Shown here in pieces: positions 45,894 through 57,300 of a DNA stretch of 64,000 nt (position 1 is the stretch's first letter; every line of letters begins with the position of its first letter). Origin of the DNA: Pyronema omphalodes. Lineage: Eukaryota; Ascomycota; Pezizomycetes; Pezizales; Pyronemataceae. Under the pieces are notes generated by a model, which ran no database searches, was not told the origin of the DNA, and was given only the letters and a program-made list of their open reading frames with translations. The stretch covers positions 62,001 to 126,000 of the forward strand of contig JAJJXM010000097.1 in assembly GCA_024516155.1 (NCBI GenBank). Reading direction: 5' to 3'. A program made the translations under genes and the position numbers.

Positions 45894-47466
45894 TATTGCG
45901 GATTGTATTTCGATGGTCGTCGTTAACTGCGGTATCTGTATTCTGCGGGTTCACGCTCGATGATGATATCGATAAATGACGGTGGGGGGGTTGTCGTTGA
46001 TTGCAGTCGCTTGGTAGGTCTGGTGGTATCTATACTTGGCTTGCTTGCGCCTGTTCTTTGGCACGTTCTCACGTCAATCCTCCCGTCTTGGCGAGGGTTC
46101 TGGCACCAGTCTGCAGCTGTTTCCAAATGGGTATCATTTCGACCATTTGGCACGCTTCGGACTGCCTGGACGGTTTGCGCGTACAGTTACTGACGTGAAA
46201 AGCGCGGTTTCTCAGCTGCGGGGTGCAGGTGCGGGGTGGGGGGGAGGGATACGTCATTGAGTTGTTGCAGAGTGAGATGAGGCGACAGGTGCAATTTGAG
46301 AGATAATTGATATTCATCAGCAGGAAGAGAGGTTGATCATCATAGTGGATGGTTTTATTTTTATCAGATGAATTGATATGAATATTTTTATGTATGAGAG
46401 AATTTGTTGTTTAGTGGACACACGCGGTGATGATACATATCTCGCTCAATGCAGTGTCTAAGTTAGGATCATCGTGAAGGGACATAGACGAAGCTTTAAC
46501 GTGCCACCAAGGCACCATCGGGACCGGGATAGGGTTTCCCCGTCAGACAGTCTGTTGTCCCTTTTTCTGCGGCGTGCTGCAGGTCAGGAATCAACTGGAA
46601 AGGCGGCTAGACGGCGAAGGAGCTGTCAATACCGGGAATGGAAATAGTGAATTTGGCTAAAGAACACGTTTATGTTTGACATCATGAAATGGAATGGATA
46701 TCGTCATTGTTGACAAATGGAACAGCCACGAGAATGAACAAGCGAACTTTTGGAGTGACTCAGTCCAAGGCAGAAATTAGAAACAGGCAAGATTTGCAAG
46801 GAATGGATAAACACAGGAGGGGGATGTGTCTGCGACGTGAGATAGTAATTGGTATGATGATAATGAAAAGACTGCAAGAGGGGATCTTTCGAAGGAAAAT
46901 AATTACCATACGAATATTCTTTTCGAAAATTGAGGTATATTCTCCTCATCTACACTCAACAATTTCCATCTTTGTATCTGTAATTAACTTCTTGCTCCCT
47001 CCAGCCAAGCAACGATGACGCTGATGCACACCGGAAAAAGTTCATCCATCCTCCCGCGTGGTTTTTCGGCCCTCCTTCTACCTTGTGCAGATCACACATC
47101 ATACATGTGGTGCATACATATACAAATACATACATGCGTACATATATAGAGACATGCATACATGCACACGTACTTACATACTTACATACTTACTTACAGG
47201 TGCGGGGTTGTCAGTCTGGCTACCACACGGAATTTTATATCAACTCGTATTAATACGCGGTTACCATTCTGTGCCCATCTACCAAAAGCACGAAGAGAAA
47301 TCCTGTGTTTCTGTCTATGAGGATCAGAAGTAGCCCATTGATACTGTGCTATCCCTTTTCAGAAGTACATTATGGAGTGATAGGGAATAAAAATTTCGAT
47401 GAATTGACAATTGATACGATAGTGCTCCGATCTCAATTGTCAACTTCGGAGGAAGTATATTAAACG
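45894..47466. other. Intergenic
   Basis: This is the upstream region of DDI1, then AT-rich sequence. A microsatellite-like stretch of ACAT/ATAC words runs from about 47105 to 47200. No gene is supported. Confidence 0.45.
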
Positions 47467-47764
47467 TCAATCGTGAGTGGAGAGGTTTCCTGTCTCTGCA
47501 GCCGCTGAATTAGCGATATCCACCCACCACAAGCCAATCTTAGGCTTGGCATCGCTGATAGACGCCGGAGAGACACCCTCCGCTTCTCTATACATCACAG
47601 CATCTCCACCTCCATAAAACAGATCACATTTTTCATTCTTCTCCTCAAAGAGTCTTCCAATCGAGCAATGACTGCTTGACGCCTTCTCGTAAAGTCCGGT
47701 CAGTCACCATCCCCATCACGCCGTTTATGCTCTGAAAGATGAATTTGGCTGGTGTTTGGACATG
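47467..47764 (-). pseudogene. Frameshifted coding relic of unknown family
   Basis: Two overlapping minus-strand frames both look protein-like. The first reads HVQTPAKFIFQSINGVMGM, VTDRTLREGVKQSLLDW and KTL, then stops. The second begins about there and reads LFEEKNEKCDLFYGGGDAV, then MYREAEGVSPASISDAK, PKIGLWWVDIANSAAAE, to a TGA at 47467-47469. A single-base shift near 47650 would connect them, so the simplest reading is one exon broken by an indel. No start codon or upstream exon could be placed. I do not recognise the family. Confidence 0.45.
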
Positions 47765-48164
47765 TCGCCTCTGAGCCCCAAGACGAACTGGACATGTCAA
47801 TTTCACTCTGAACCTCAAGACGAATCGGCTTCACTCTGCTCATCTCCCCGAACATGCGGGGCACAACCCACCAGCGCGCTGTTTCTTCCCCGCGTCTATC
47901 CTCAGTTTGTGATCGCGTTTTTTGTGCAACCTCGGATGGCTCGCATTAAAATTTTCGTTTGGCACACTATGACGCTCGAATCAATGGCCTAACGAGGGAT
48001 AGTGGATAGCGGGGGGACCAGACTCTGCTAGCTAGGAATTGTTATGTCAGGGTCCCGCAGCACGGGACAAAACAGCAGAAACAGGCGTACAACAAATCGG
48101 CTTCAACAGCCATCTGTTTCCCTGAAAGAGGCGCATCCTCGACAGACGACGACCGCAACAAAAT
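47765..48164. other. Upstream region of the N-acetylglutamate synthase gene
   Basis: No supported gene. A 64-codon frame opens at 48044 in a different frame from the synthase start and would be an upstream reading frame only if the transcript begins before it. Confidence 0.4.
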
Positions 48165-50085
48165 ATGAAGTCGTCCGTCAGGAAAGCCGTCCTCAATGGC
48201 AGCGTTGTTGGTCGGCCACAAGTATTAGGTGTACGTGATGACTTTTGTCCCCGCAACATGGATACCAACCAGGTAACTGACTCACAGCTCTCAATAGCTC
48301 CCAGTGACAGGCACACACTCAAACAGACGATCTCACTCGAGCGACAATTCCAGTAACGATAAAGAAGACTGGACCAATCGAGTACCTTACCTTGCCTCCT
48401 CCGCCGTCTACATGCAAAGCCTGACAACGCCTAGGACTTTTACCTTTCTGTTCTGCGGTCGACAGCCAGTAAACGAGAAGCGCGTAGCTATCTCTCCCGC
48501 TTCACACCCTCTGTGAGCCTTCCATACCTTGGACGCCCAGCCAAACCGACCCCTCGAGTTGATTCTACTCCCCGCCCAGAGCGGCATGAACGCCAGCTTC
48601 CCGCTGTCCCCAACCTATCCGGCAACATCCTCCCAACACCGTCAATCCTATCTGACGAAGAGCCGGAAACCATTCACTTGGCTCTGGTAAAAATCAGAGA
48701 TTTAAGCAGTATCACCGAGCACACCCTTCATGGCGTAGGCCGAACCCTAGGGCAGCTACAACGACTCGGCCTCAGCATTGCCGTCGTTCTCGACGACCCC
48801 CCAACATCTGATTGGCACAGCCCAGATGCAACCAACCGTATCTTGAAAGCTATTGAAACCTACGGTGGTAAAGCCCGCATAGTCGACGGTGCCCTCGCAA
48901 ACCATGGTTCCGATGTCTCCGTCTCCATTCCACAGCTAATCCTAGCACCTCTCGAGCGTGGTGTAATTCCAATACTGGCTCCCACGGCATATAATGAAAC
49001 CCTCAAACTCGTCTACACCGACGCCAACGACATTGTAGACGCCTTAGTTTCGATCATCCCCTCTGGAAAAATCAGTCTCGACCGACTCCTCTTCCTTGAT
49101 CCCGCCGGTGGAATCCCCGCCCCAGACCGTCCCAACGGCGCTCATGTCTTCGTCAACATCCAGCAAGAATTCGGGTCCATATCCGCAGCGTTGGAAAAAG
49201 ACGGACACGCCCACCATCGCCGAGCATTGGAAACTATGAGAAAAGCATTGGCCCAGCTTCCTCCTACAAGTTCTGGACTTATCACCACTCCTATTGCAGC
49301 CGCTGCTACTACCAAAACTAGGAATCCGCTGATCCATAATTTGTTAACCGATAAACCTGCCTTCTCCTCTTCCCTACCAACCGCTACATCCCCTCTCACT
49401 CAAACCACACTACTAAAACATGGAACCCCGCTGAAGATCTTCCCCTCTGGAACCAACCTCAGCGACCCCTCTATCGACCTCCCCAAGCTCGTAGCCCTAA
49501 TCGAAGACTCCTTCGGAAAACGGCTAGATGTAGAACATTATCTCAAGCGGGTAGATAAACATATCGCCGGATTAATAATAGCAGGGGATTACGACGGAGC
49601 AGCGATTGTGACTTGGGAATATCCGCAGAGTGGAGGGGATAGGGTGTGTTATTTGGATAAGTTTGCGGTTGCGAGGAGAGCTCAGGGACAGGGTGGTGTA
49701 GCCGATGTGGTTTTTAAGGCCATGGTTTGTCTATTTGAGGATACTGAGGGGATTGTTTGGAGGAGTAGGAGGGAGAATGTCGTGAATAAATGGGTGAGTT
49801 GCAAATATCCTTTTTTGATAGTGGGGGCGGGGGTGAGGGGCGGTTGGGTTGGAGCGTTGTAGAAGGAGAGTTGGTCGAGGGAAAACGATGCTAACAGAAA
49901 ACTGTAAACAGTACTTCGAACGCGCAAGAGGAACCTGGAAAATCCCCAAACAACCAAATGATCACGTGGAATGGACTATGTTTTGGACTACTAGCAATGT
50001 AGAGACTAGCTTGAAACGTATGAAGGAGTATGAGGAGGTTTGTAAGACTATTGAACCTAGTTTAAGGGAGGTATTGAGGCGGTAG
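48165..50085 (+). CDS. N-acetylglutamate synthase, mitochondrial (3 exons, 546 aa)
   Basis: This enzyme transfers acetyl from acetyl-CoA to glutamate, the first step of arginine synthesis in fungal mitochondria. Exons: 48165-48272, 48435-49793 and 49912-50085 (1641 nt). The model begins MKSSVRKAVLNGSVVGRP, a basic stretch suited to mitochondrial import. Exon 2 opens DFYLSVLRSTASKREARSYL, followed by the amino-acid-kinase-like domain (HLALVKIRDLSS, then LAPLERGVIPILAP). The C-terminal GNAT domain has VCYLDKFAVARRAQGQGGVADVVFKAM (acetyl-CoA loop) and NKW joining YFERARGTWKIP across the last intron, then EWTMFWTT. The C-terminal exon junctions are secure. Exon 1 is the weaker part: the donor is GTAACT and the acceptor CTAG follows a CTGAC branch site. 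Confidence 0.9.
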
Positions 50086-50351
50086 GTGATAAGTGGGGGG
50101 ACGGGGGGTTGAGTGCTTGGAAAAGTGGCCATCAGGCAAGGAGATGGGTGGACAGGAGAAATGCGCATGGAATCAGGAATCAAAAATTAGGGATGAGGAG
50201 TTTGATACGAATGGATAGTGAAGTATTTACCAAAATTGGGGGTAGTTTTTGTGTTTTGTAACATTTGTTTGTAACCTATGTCTGTTTGTTTGTAACTTTT
50301 GTTGAAGTGCCTGACGTGGAATGGTATATGGTACATATCTCGTACTTCATA
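50086..50351. other. Intergenic
   Basis: Short 3' flank of the synthase gene leading into the minisatellite. It contains repeated TGTTTGTAAC words near 50261-50298. No gene is supported. Confidence 0.5.
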
Positions 50352-50569
50352 GGTGCTTTGGGTGCTTTGGGTGCTTTGGGTGCTTTGGGTGCTTTGGGTG
50401 CTTTGGGTGCTTTGGGTGCTTTGGGTGCTTTGGGTGCTTTGGGTGCTTTGGGTGCTTTGGGTGCTTTGGGTGCTTTGGGTGCTTTGGGTGCTTTGGGTGC
50501 TTTGGGTGCTTTGGGTGCTTTGGGTGCTTTGGGTGCTTTGGGTGCTTTGGGTGCTTTGGGTGCTTTGGG
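50352..50569. repeat. 9-bp minisatellite (GGTGCTTTG), left part
   Basis: About 24 perfect tandem copies of GGGTGCTTT. The array stops abruptly at the 5' LTR of the retrotransposon and resumes after its 3' LTR at 59532, so the element sits inside one original array of about 33 copies. All three frames on both strands are open through it, producing artefactual poly-Gly-Ala-Leu, Cys-Phe-Gly and Trp-Val-Leu frames. Confidence 0.97.
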
Positions 50570-51978
50570 TGTCACACCCTAAAATGTGTGAGGATAGAAT
50601 TGGTATCATATATAACGCAATGGAGAATATGGCAAACTCGACAGAGAATGAATAGTCAGATTAGTATCCCGGGCCGGAACCCGCAGAGGAGCTCCGACAA
50701 GCCACGTCACGTGATTCGTGACTTTCCGATAGGACCTCACGAGGATCCCGGCCCGAGGCGTCGCAACTATTATTCAATGTCAGTTTGGGAGGATTCAGAA
50801 GAGAAGAGATTGGGGAACAGTTACCTCATGGGTGTCGACTTACCCTTGAGCAACTACGAACGACGCTGATGGAGAACGAAGACGAAGACGAAAGGACACC
50901 TCCTTATACTTGAGGAGTGTTCGGAAGTTCACGGCTACAAAGGGGTCTGCATCGGAAGAGAGTTCCAAGGATGTGCAGAGCGGTGCGACGAAATCATCCG
51001 GTGTTACTTAGTTGGGTGAATGGTCAGCCAGGAAGACAAGGCAGAGTCTAGTCGGCAAACAGGAGTGGGGCTATGGACAAGGGTCAAGATTGCTAAGGCA
51101 TGAGACGACGTCCATAAGCATGCAACCCTCTCAAGGAAACTGTTTGGTGGAACCGATATGACGCGCCCTTAGGCTATTGACTACCAACCAAGGAACAGCT
51201 CGGCGTTTGCATCCACACCAGGGTGTGGCTGCGCGCAAGTGCGCGCAGGTGGAGCCATAATGACATCACACAGGAATGTGTCGGAGTGATCCACTCCGGT
51301 AGGGCATGGATGCCTTATGATGTCAGATTCCTCCATTTGCAATCGAGATTCTCCAGGGAGATCTATGATAGCACGACTCACAAGATAAATGACTCACATG
51401 TTATTTGTCAGAGGAGTTCATGCATTATGCAGTCAAGCGGAGTTGCCCTCCCATATGACTCATAACCCTGACACCTGATTGGAAGGTGTGGTAGTACAGA
51501 GAGGAATGTCAAGGATTAGTCTGACGATAGCAAGCATTATGCAAGCAAGTAATCAATATGATTACGCACTTCGTATGATGCAATCTATCAGCAGATGCGT
51601 CTCAGAAATGACTCTTGTCTTATCTCCTAGGCTCAGTTTGGAAATTGGTTCCCTAGGAAGTCTGGGCGAACTTGTAGACGAAAGTCTATAAAAGAGCCTT
51701 TGTCTTCCCTCTCTCTCCTCCATCATCAACCATTTGATCCTCTACGCGACGATACCTATTATCACCAACGAATACCTCCGAAGACAACCCTTAAGTTTAT
51801 TCCGCCTGTGATCGATTAATTCTCTTCCTAGCTTTATCTTTGGATAAGCTCTATTAGTTCTTGGGAACGAAGTGTCTGTCTGTTCTTGGGAACGAAGTGT
51901 CTGTTAACACTGAGGACGAAGCACTAGAGATACAATCGGATAAGCCTCTGCATAGTCGAAGCTGTGCCCAGGTTCACA
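50570..51978 (+). repeat. 5' LTR of the chromovirus
   Basis: A 1409-bp direct terminal repeat with TG...CA ends. A promoter-like TATAAAAG lies at 51687-51694. A 23-bp unit GTTCTTGGGAACGAAGTGTC is duplicated in tandem near 51856-51904. The short frames inside are repeated exactly in the 3' copy and are not genes. Confidence 0.96.
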
Positions 51979-51980
51979 CT

Positions 51981-51992
51981 ATAAACTTAAGG
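51981..51992 (+). other. Putative self-priming primer-binding site
   Basis: ATAAACTTAAGG begins two bases after the 5' LTR. It is the exact reverse complement of CCTTAAGTTTAT at 51789-51800 within the same LTR, downstream of the TATA box. No TGG-type tRNA-primer site is seen at this position. Tf1/sushi-group elements prime reverse transcription by folding their own mRNA in this way; the assignment here is inference from the 12-nt match. Confidence 0.65.
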
Positions 51993-52087
51993 CTACAAGC
52001 TACCAAGTTTATTAATCGATACGATAACGAAAAGACCCTCTTCTAGGGCAAGCAAGATCAATTTCACAAAGCACCTACTACTCAGCA

Positions 52088-54259
52088 ATGTCCTCCTACC
52101 GCAGAATCACTGCATCCACGGCAGCCCGTCACGATGACGATGTTTCCATGGGAGATATGGTGGAAGTCCATCGCCCTCAATCATGGGACCAACTCTCTGC
52201 AGCTGGTAAAGCTGTAGTTCGCCAGGGAACCACTGTCAGCAGGGACCAGCTTCCAGAATGGTTCGTCAAGATGGTGGACAGGATGGAGACAACTGAACAA
52301 GATGTGCAGGCATTGATTGAAGCCCTGAAGAAAGAAGGAGTTTCTGTACAGACCGATATGCAAAACGTCAAGAATCTGTACCAAGAAATGTCAGGCATTA
52401 TGCAAAATGCCTACGATGTTGTTATTCGACAAGGCGACATCGACAGAGAACTCAACCAAACGGCCATTGTTAGACTCATCCAGTCAAGCAATGAATTCAG
52501 TTCTCAGGTTTGGAACGCCCTTGGTGAACTAGCCACGGACGCTCAAGAAAAGCAAACAGCCAACCATCAGGCTGTTCAACAACTCAACATTGGTGTACAA
52601 ATCATCAATGATTACCTCCAAGGATTCTCCAACCATCAACAAGGATGGAACTTCGGTGTTGAAGGCTGGGCAGCCACAAAGAACCAGGCTGACCAACAAA
52701 GGGACGAGCAAATCCGTCTTTTAGCCCACAATGAGCAAGAACAGCAACGAAGGCTTTTGGAGTACGAGACAGAGAGGGAAAATGAGAAGAAGGAGATCAT
52801 CGATAAGGTCATTCAAAGGGTCATGGACATGACAGCCAATAATCAACCTATCGATGCACAGTCACTTGCGGATGCGGTACAGGACGAACCCCAACGCAGA
52901 ACTGTCTCCCCGAGCATTTTTCAGGTGGCAGTAGACACAAATCTACCACCCTCTAGAAACGACACACCCCCTCCAGCAGCAGGAGGAAATGGAGGACGAG
53001 GCAATGGCCCTCCAAGAAGAAGGGTTACCATTCCCCATCCTGAGCCCTCCGATGATGGTCAAGGAAGACCCGGACAGCCAGAAAGGCCCCCTCGCCAAAA
53101 GACTAGAGAAGAAAGAGAAGCTGAGGAGGATGCAACAAGATTCCTCACTTCTATTATCGACAAGATCCAAGGACCCAGAGATGCACCAAAGAGACCCAAG
53201 ATGCCAGAACTCAAGGCACCTCAATTTTTCTCAGGAAAAGACAAGACTCTGCTTAGGGCCTGGTGGATGTCAGTACAGGATTACGTGGAAACATATGCCA
53301 CATCCTGGCCTGATGAAGATGCGCAGGTTAAGTGGGTTGGTAGTCTATTCACCCACAAGGCTTTAGCATGGCACCAGGAGCGCAGGAAGTCTATTCAGAA
53401 ACAGAAATTAAAGGATACTTGGGCTGCATTTTCCAGTGCATTTGAGACAAGGTTCGAAGATAAGAGGGAGGCTCAGAAGGATGTCAAACGCATTACAGAA
53501 CTACAATACGATGGTGATATCGATGATTATATCACTAAGTTGGAGGATCTGAATATGCGCGTTGGAGCACTGGGCCCTATGTTTAGGAATGTGATATGGG
53601 AAGCTATGACACCAGCTATCAAGAAGATGGTTTACCAACGGTGTGGAGAGGTTCCCAATGATGATGTTGCCCTGATTCATGCAGTCAAAGAAGCTGCACA
53701 TGTTGTGGAAGGCTTGAATGAAGAATTGGGGTATACGAAGAAAAAGACCTTAGAAGTGCGTGGGGAACGCAAGGATAAAGGGAAAGAAAGGGAAGCTGCT
53801 CGCCCACGTGAGGTGCAGCAGAAGGACCGAAAGGTTAAGGATAAGGGATCTAAGAAGGAATTTGCTGGGAAAAAGGACAGGAAGTCAGATAAACCGGCGG
53901 TTTATGCCTCAGGAAGGGAGGCTTTGCAAGGAGTACCCCAAGCCGAAATCGACAAACACAAGAAAGATAAGGCTGAATGTTGGCGATGTGGTCGTGCTGG
54001 TCATAGAATGTACGACTGCTATGCAAAGAAGACAGTTGGGGGAACTGACCTGGCAAAGGATGGAAAGGTAGCTTCTTCAGGAAAGAGGAAGCGGGATGAT
54101 GAAGATCATGAAGAAGGGCATGAACAAGAAAAGCCCAAGGAAGCCAAGAAGGCGAAGACTGCTGCAGTAAGGCAAGATGAGGAAGACACTCATATGTCCG
54201 ATGCGCAACCAAGGATTTGGGAAATGGAGGATGAGGAAGTCATTGATTCGGATTTTTAG
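52088..54259 (+). CDS. Gag-like polyprotein of the chromovirus (723 aa)
   Basis: This is the structural protein that packages the element RNA. The N-terminal 280 residues are coiled-coil rich (repeated Gln/Glu helices such as EQEQQRRLLEYETERENEKK). A Pro/Arg-rich linker follows, then the retrotransposon-gag capsid domain (about 380-530, with FFSGKDKTLLRAWWMSVQDY and ALAWHQERRKS). A basic Lys-rich segment leads to one CCHC zinc knuckle, CWRCGRAGHRMYDC (from residue 631). The acidic tail ends at TAG 54257-54259. The stop lies in a T-run (GATTTTTAG), and the pol frame is already open here, which suggests -1 frameshifting. Confidence 0.93.
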   Translation: MSSYRRITASTAARHDDDVSMGDMVEVHRPQSWDQLSAAGKAVVRQGTTVSRDQLPEWFVKMVDRMETTEQDVQALIEALKKEGVSVQTDMQNVKNLYQEMSGIMQNAYDVVIRQGDIDRELNQTAIVRLIQSSNEFSSQVWNALGELATDAQEKQTANHQAVQQLNIGVQIINDYLQGFSNHQQGWNFGVEGWAATKNQADQQRDEQIRLLAHNEQEQQRRLLEYETERENEKKEIIDKVIQRVMDMTANNQPIDAQSLADAVQDEPQRRTVSPSIFQVAVDTNLPPSRNDTPPPAAGGNGGRGNGPPRRRVTIPHPEPSDDGQGRPGQPERPPRQKTREEREAEEDATRFLTSIIDKIQGPRDAPKRPKMPELKAPQFFSGKDKTLLRAWWMSVQDYVETYATSWPDEDAQVKWVGSLFTHKALAWHQERRKSIQKQKLKDTWAAFSSAFETRFEDKREAQKDVKRITELQYDGDIDDYITKLEDLNMRVGALGPMFRNVIWEAMTPAIKKMVYQRCGEVPNDDVALIHAVKEAAHVVEGLNEELGYTKKKTLEVRGERKDKGKEREAARPREVQQKDRKVKDKGSKKEFAGKKDRKSDKPAVYASGREALQGVPQAEIDKHKKDKAECWRCGRAGHRMYDCYAKKTVGGTDLAKDGKVASSGKRKRDDEDHEEGHEQEKPKEAKKAKTAAVRQDEEDTHMSDAQPRIWEMEDEEVIDSDF
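54247..54259 (+). other. Candidate -1 frameshift site between gag and pol
   Basis: The gag frame ends TCG GAT TTT TAG. The pol frame is open from 54247, having its preceding stop at 54244-54246. A one-base backward slip on TTT within TTTTTAG would bypass the stop and continue with LESSREASPEEDGYED into pol. No other start for pol is needed. The slippery run is suggestive; the RNA structure downstream was not evaluated. Confidence 0.55.
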
Positions 54260-54342
54260 AGTCCTCTAGGGAAGCGTCACCCGAGGAGGATGGATATGAA
54301 GACGCAGTAATAGGGAAATGCGCAGGAATAAAAAGGAAATCA

Positions 54343-57300
54343 ATGGACAGCCTTCTGTCGACCAGGACTAAGAGTCGACGAAAAGACAATGGAGCAGCTA
54401 TTCCGGTTACCCAGGAATCAGCTCCCACTCCTCCTCACCATGGACCAAGACCAATTATCAACATGGTTCTCAACTGGTCCAAGAATCAACAACGCACAGT
54501 TAGAGTCCTTCTTGATACAGGATCTACTGCTGCTCTCCTGGACAAAGCCTTTGTCCAGAAATACAAAATCCCAACCGTTAAGAGAGACACCCCTTTACAA
54601 ATCCGCAACTTTAACAATGAAATAGTTGCTGGAGCAGGTGAAGTCTTTACGGTTCCCTTTATATTGCAGCATAAGAAACACTTCGCTGCAGAATCTTTCG
54701 AAGTCGCTCCACTAGATAGTGACTGCGATGTCATCCTGCCTTATTGGTGGATGGCACTACATCAGCCCTGCAACCTTTGGGGAGATCAAGACAAAATCTC
54801 CTTTACATCCTCACGTTGCAAAGAAAAATGTACAAAGGCACAAGCCAGTGCCTTCTCACTCAAAGTCGATAAACATGTCCTCGACCATCCAGAAGCCTTA
54901 GTCTTAGGCCACATCTCATCTGTATCCACCAAAGAGGAATTATCTGAGGCCCTTCAGCAAGTCCCAGAGAAATTCCGCGGCTGGATCAACATTATGACAA
55001 AGGAAGCTGCAGATAGGCTTCCTGATCACAAACCCTACGACCATGCGATTGACCTAGTTGAAGGCGAAAAGCCTCCTTGGGGACCTGTCTATGCTCTCAA
55101 CGAAGTTGAGCTAGAGACACTTAGAGAATGGTTGAAGGATATGCTGCGTACTGGTAAAATCAGACCTTCCAAGTCACCAGCAGCAGCTCCTATTCTCTTT
55201 GTCCCGAAGCCTCATGGCAGAGGTCTACGGTTATGTGTTGATTACCGGGGCATCAACAAAATTACAATTGCCAACCGGTACCCACTCCCACTCATGTCAG
55301 AATTACAAGACAGAGTTAGAGGAGCAAAAATATTTACGAAAATGGACCTCAAGAATGGATATCATCTCATCAGAATAAAAGAAGGAGATGAATGGAAAAC
55401 GGCCTTTCGATGCCGATATGGATTATATGAATTTTCGGTTATGCCTTTTGGCTTGAGCAATGCCCCAGCCACATTCCAAGATATGATGAATCATATCTTT
55501 AGAGACATGTTGGATCAGGGAGTAATTGCGTATATTGATGATGTTCTCATATATGCTGAGACAGAGGAAGAACACGACAAATTGGTTAAGGAAGTGTTAA
55601 AAAGATTGGAAGAAAATGGGCTGGTTATCTCTCCGGAAAAATGTGTTTGGGGACAAAACAGAGTGGAATTTCTGGGTTATATTATCAGCGAAAATGGCAT
55701 TGAAATGGCAAAGGACAAGGTACAAACAGTCCTGGTATGGGAACCCCCAAAATCCTTGAAAGAAACACAGGGCTTTCTTGGATTCGCAAACTTCTATCGC
55801 AGATTCATCAAGGACTTCTCCAAAATATGTCGACCTCTCACAGAATCAACAAAGGGCGATGCGAAGAAATGGGAATGGACTGTTGCTATGGAACTAGCAT
55901 TTGATGAGCTCAAAAGTCGTTTCACTACTGCACCAATCTTAAGTCATTTTGACCCAAGACAGGTTTGCATTGTTGAAACAGATGCTTCAGATTTTGCTTT
56001 AGGCGCAGTTCTATCCCAGAAGGGGGAAGATGGAAAGTTGCACCCCATTGCTTTCCACTCAAGAAAATTCACTCCTGCTGAGATTAACTATGAGATCCAT
56101 GACAAAGAGCTGTTGGCTATTGTGGACTCATTTAAAGTATGGAGACGATATCTTGAGGGAGCAATGCACACTGTCCAAGTTTACAGCGACCACCAAAACC
56201 TTGAGTACTTTACAACAACAAAAGTACTCAATCGACGTCAAGCTAGATGGGCTCAAGAGCTTGCTGGCGTTGACTTTAAGATTTTTTATAGACCTGGGGT
56301 TAAAAATGGGAAACCTGATGCTCTATCTAGGCGTCCGGAGTTCCGACCTGAAAAGGGGGGAGGTGAAGATCAGCCGATTACGACGATCCTGCATAAGAGT
56401 CATTTTGCATCCATTTCGTCAATCAGCAGTGCTGGAGAAGGAACATCATTTATTATTTCTTCAGCACGTCTCTCCTCTATTCCTTTTATTAAATGGTCAG
56501 AAGAATTCTTGAAGATGGTAAAGGAAGCTGGTAAGCTGGATGAGATTTACGTGGAGGCAACAAAGAAAATTAAGGAACCATTGACGATAGATAATGGCAT
56601 AGTCTATCGAAAGGAAAAACTATGGGTACCAAAGGATTTGGTAAAGACAGTTCTGGAATCTGAACATGACTCGAAAATTGCAGGTCACTTCGGACAGGAC
56701 AAAACAATTGAATTAATACGAAGGAACTTCTGGTGGCCAAGAATGGAAGAACAAATAATAACTTATGTAAAGAGTTGTATGGAATGTCAAAAGGACAAAA
56801 AGGCACGGCACCTCAAGTACGGATTACTTCAACCTTTGGAACTACCCTATGCCCCATGGCAATCAATCGCCATGGACTTTATCACCGACCTACCAGAATC
56901 CAATGGATGCGATCAACTATGGGTAATAGTTGACAGATTCTCTAAGATGGCCCACTTCATACCACTGCAAAAAGCTGGCAAGACAACTGCAGACCTTGTT
57001 AGAATCTTTGCGAAGGAAATTTGGAAGTTACATGGGCTACCTACGGATATTGTGTCGGACAGAGACTCCAGGTTTACAAGCACCACCTGGAAAGCATTTC
57101 TTGGGACACTAGCAATCAAACCTAGAATGTCCACAGCGTTCCACCCTCAAACAGATGGACAGACGGAACGACTTAACCAGACAATTGAAGCATACCTCCG
57201 CTCCTTTGTCAATCATGAGATGAATGATTGGGTTGATCTATTGCCAATGGCTGAGTTCGCTTACAACAACTCAGTAACCAGCGCTACAGGACTATCACCT

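Noticed and set aside
50265..50609. Long repetitive frames encoding Gly-Ala-Leu, Cys-Phe-Gly or Ser-Thr-Gln repeats
   Set aside because: They are the 9-bp minisatellite, which is open in every frame; nothing indicates expression.
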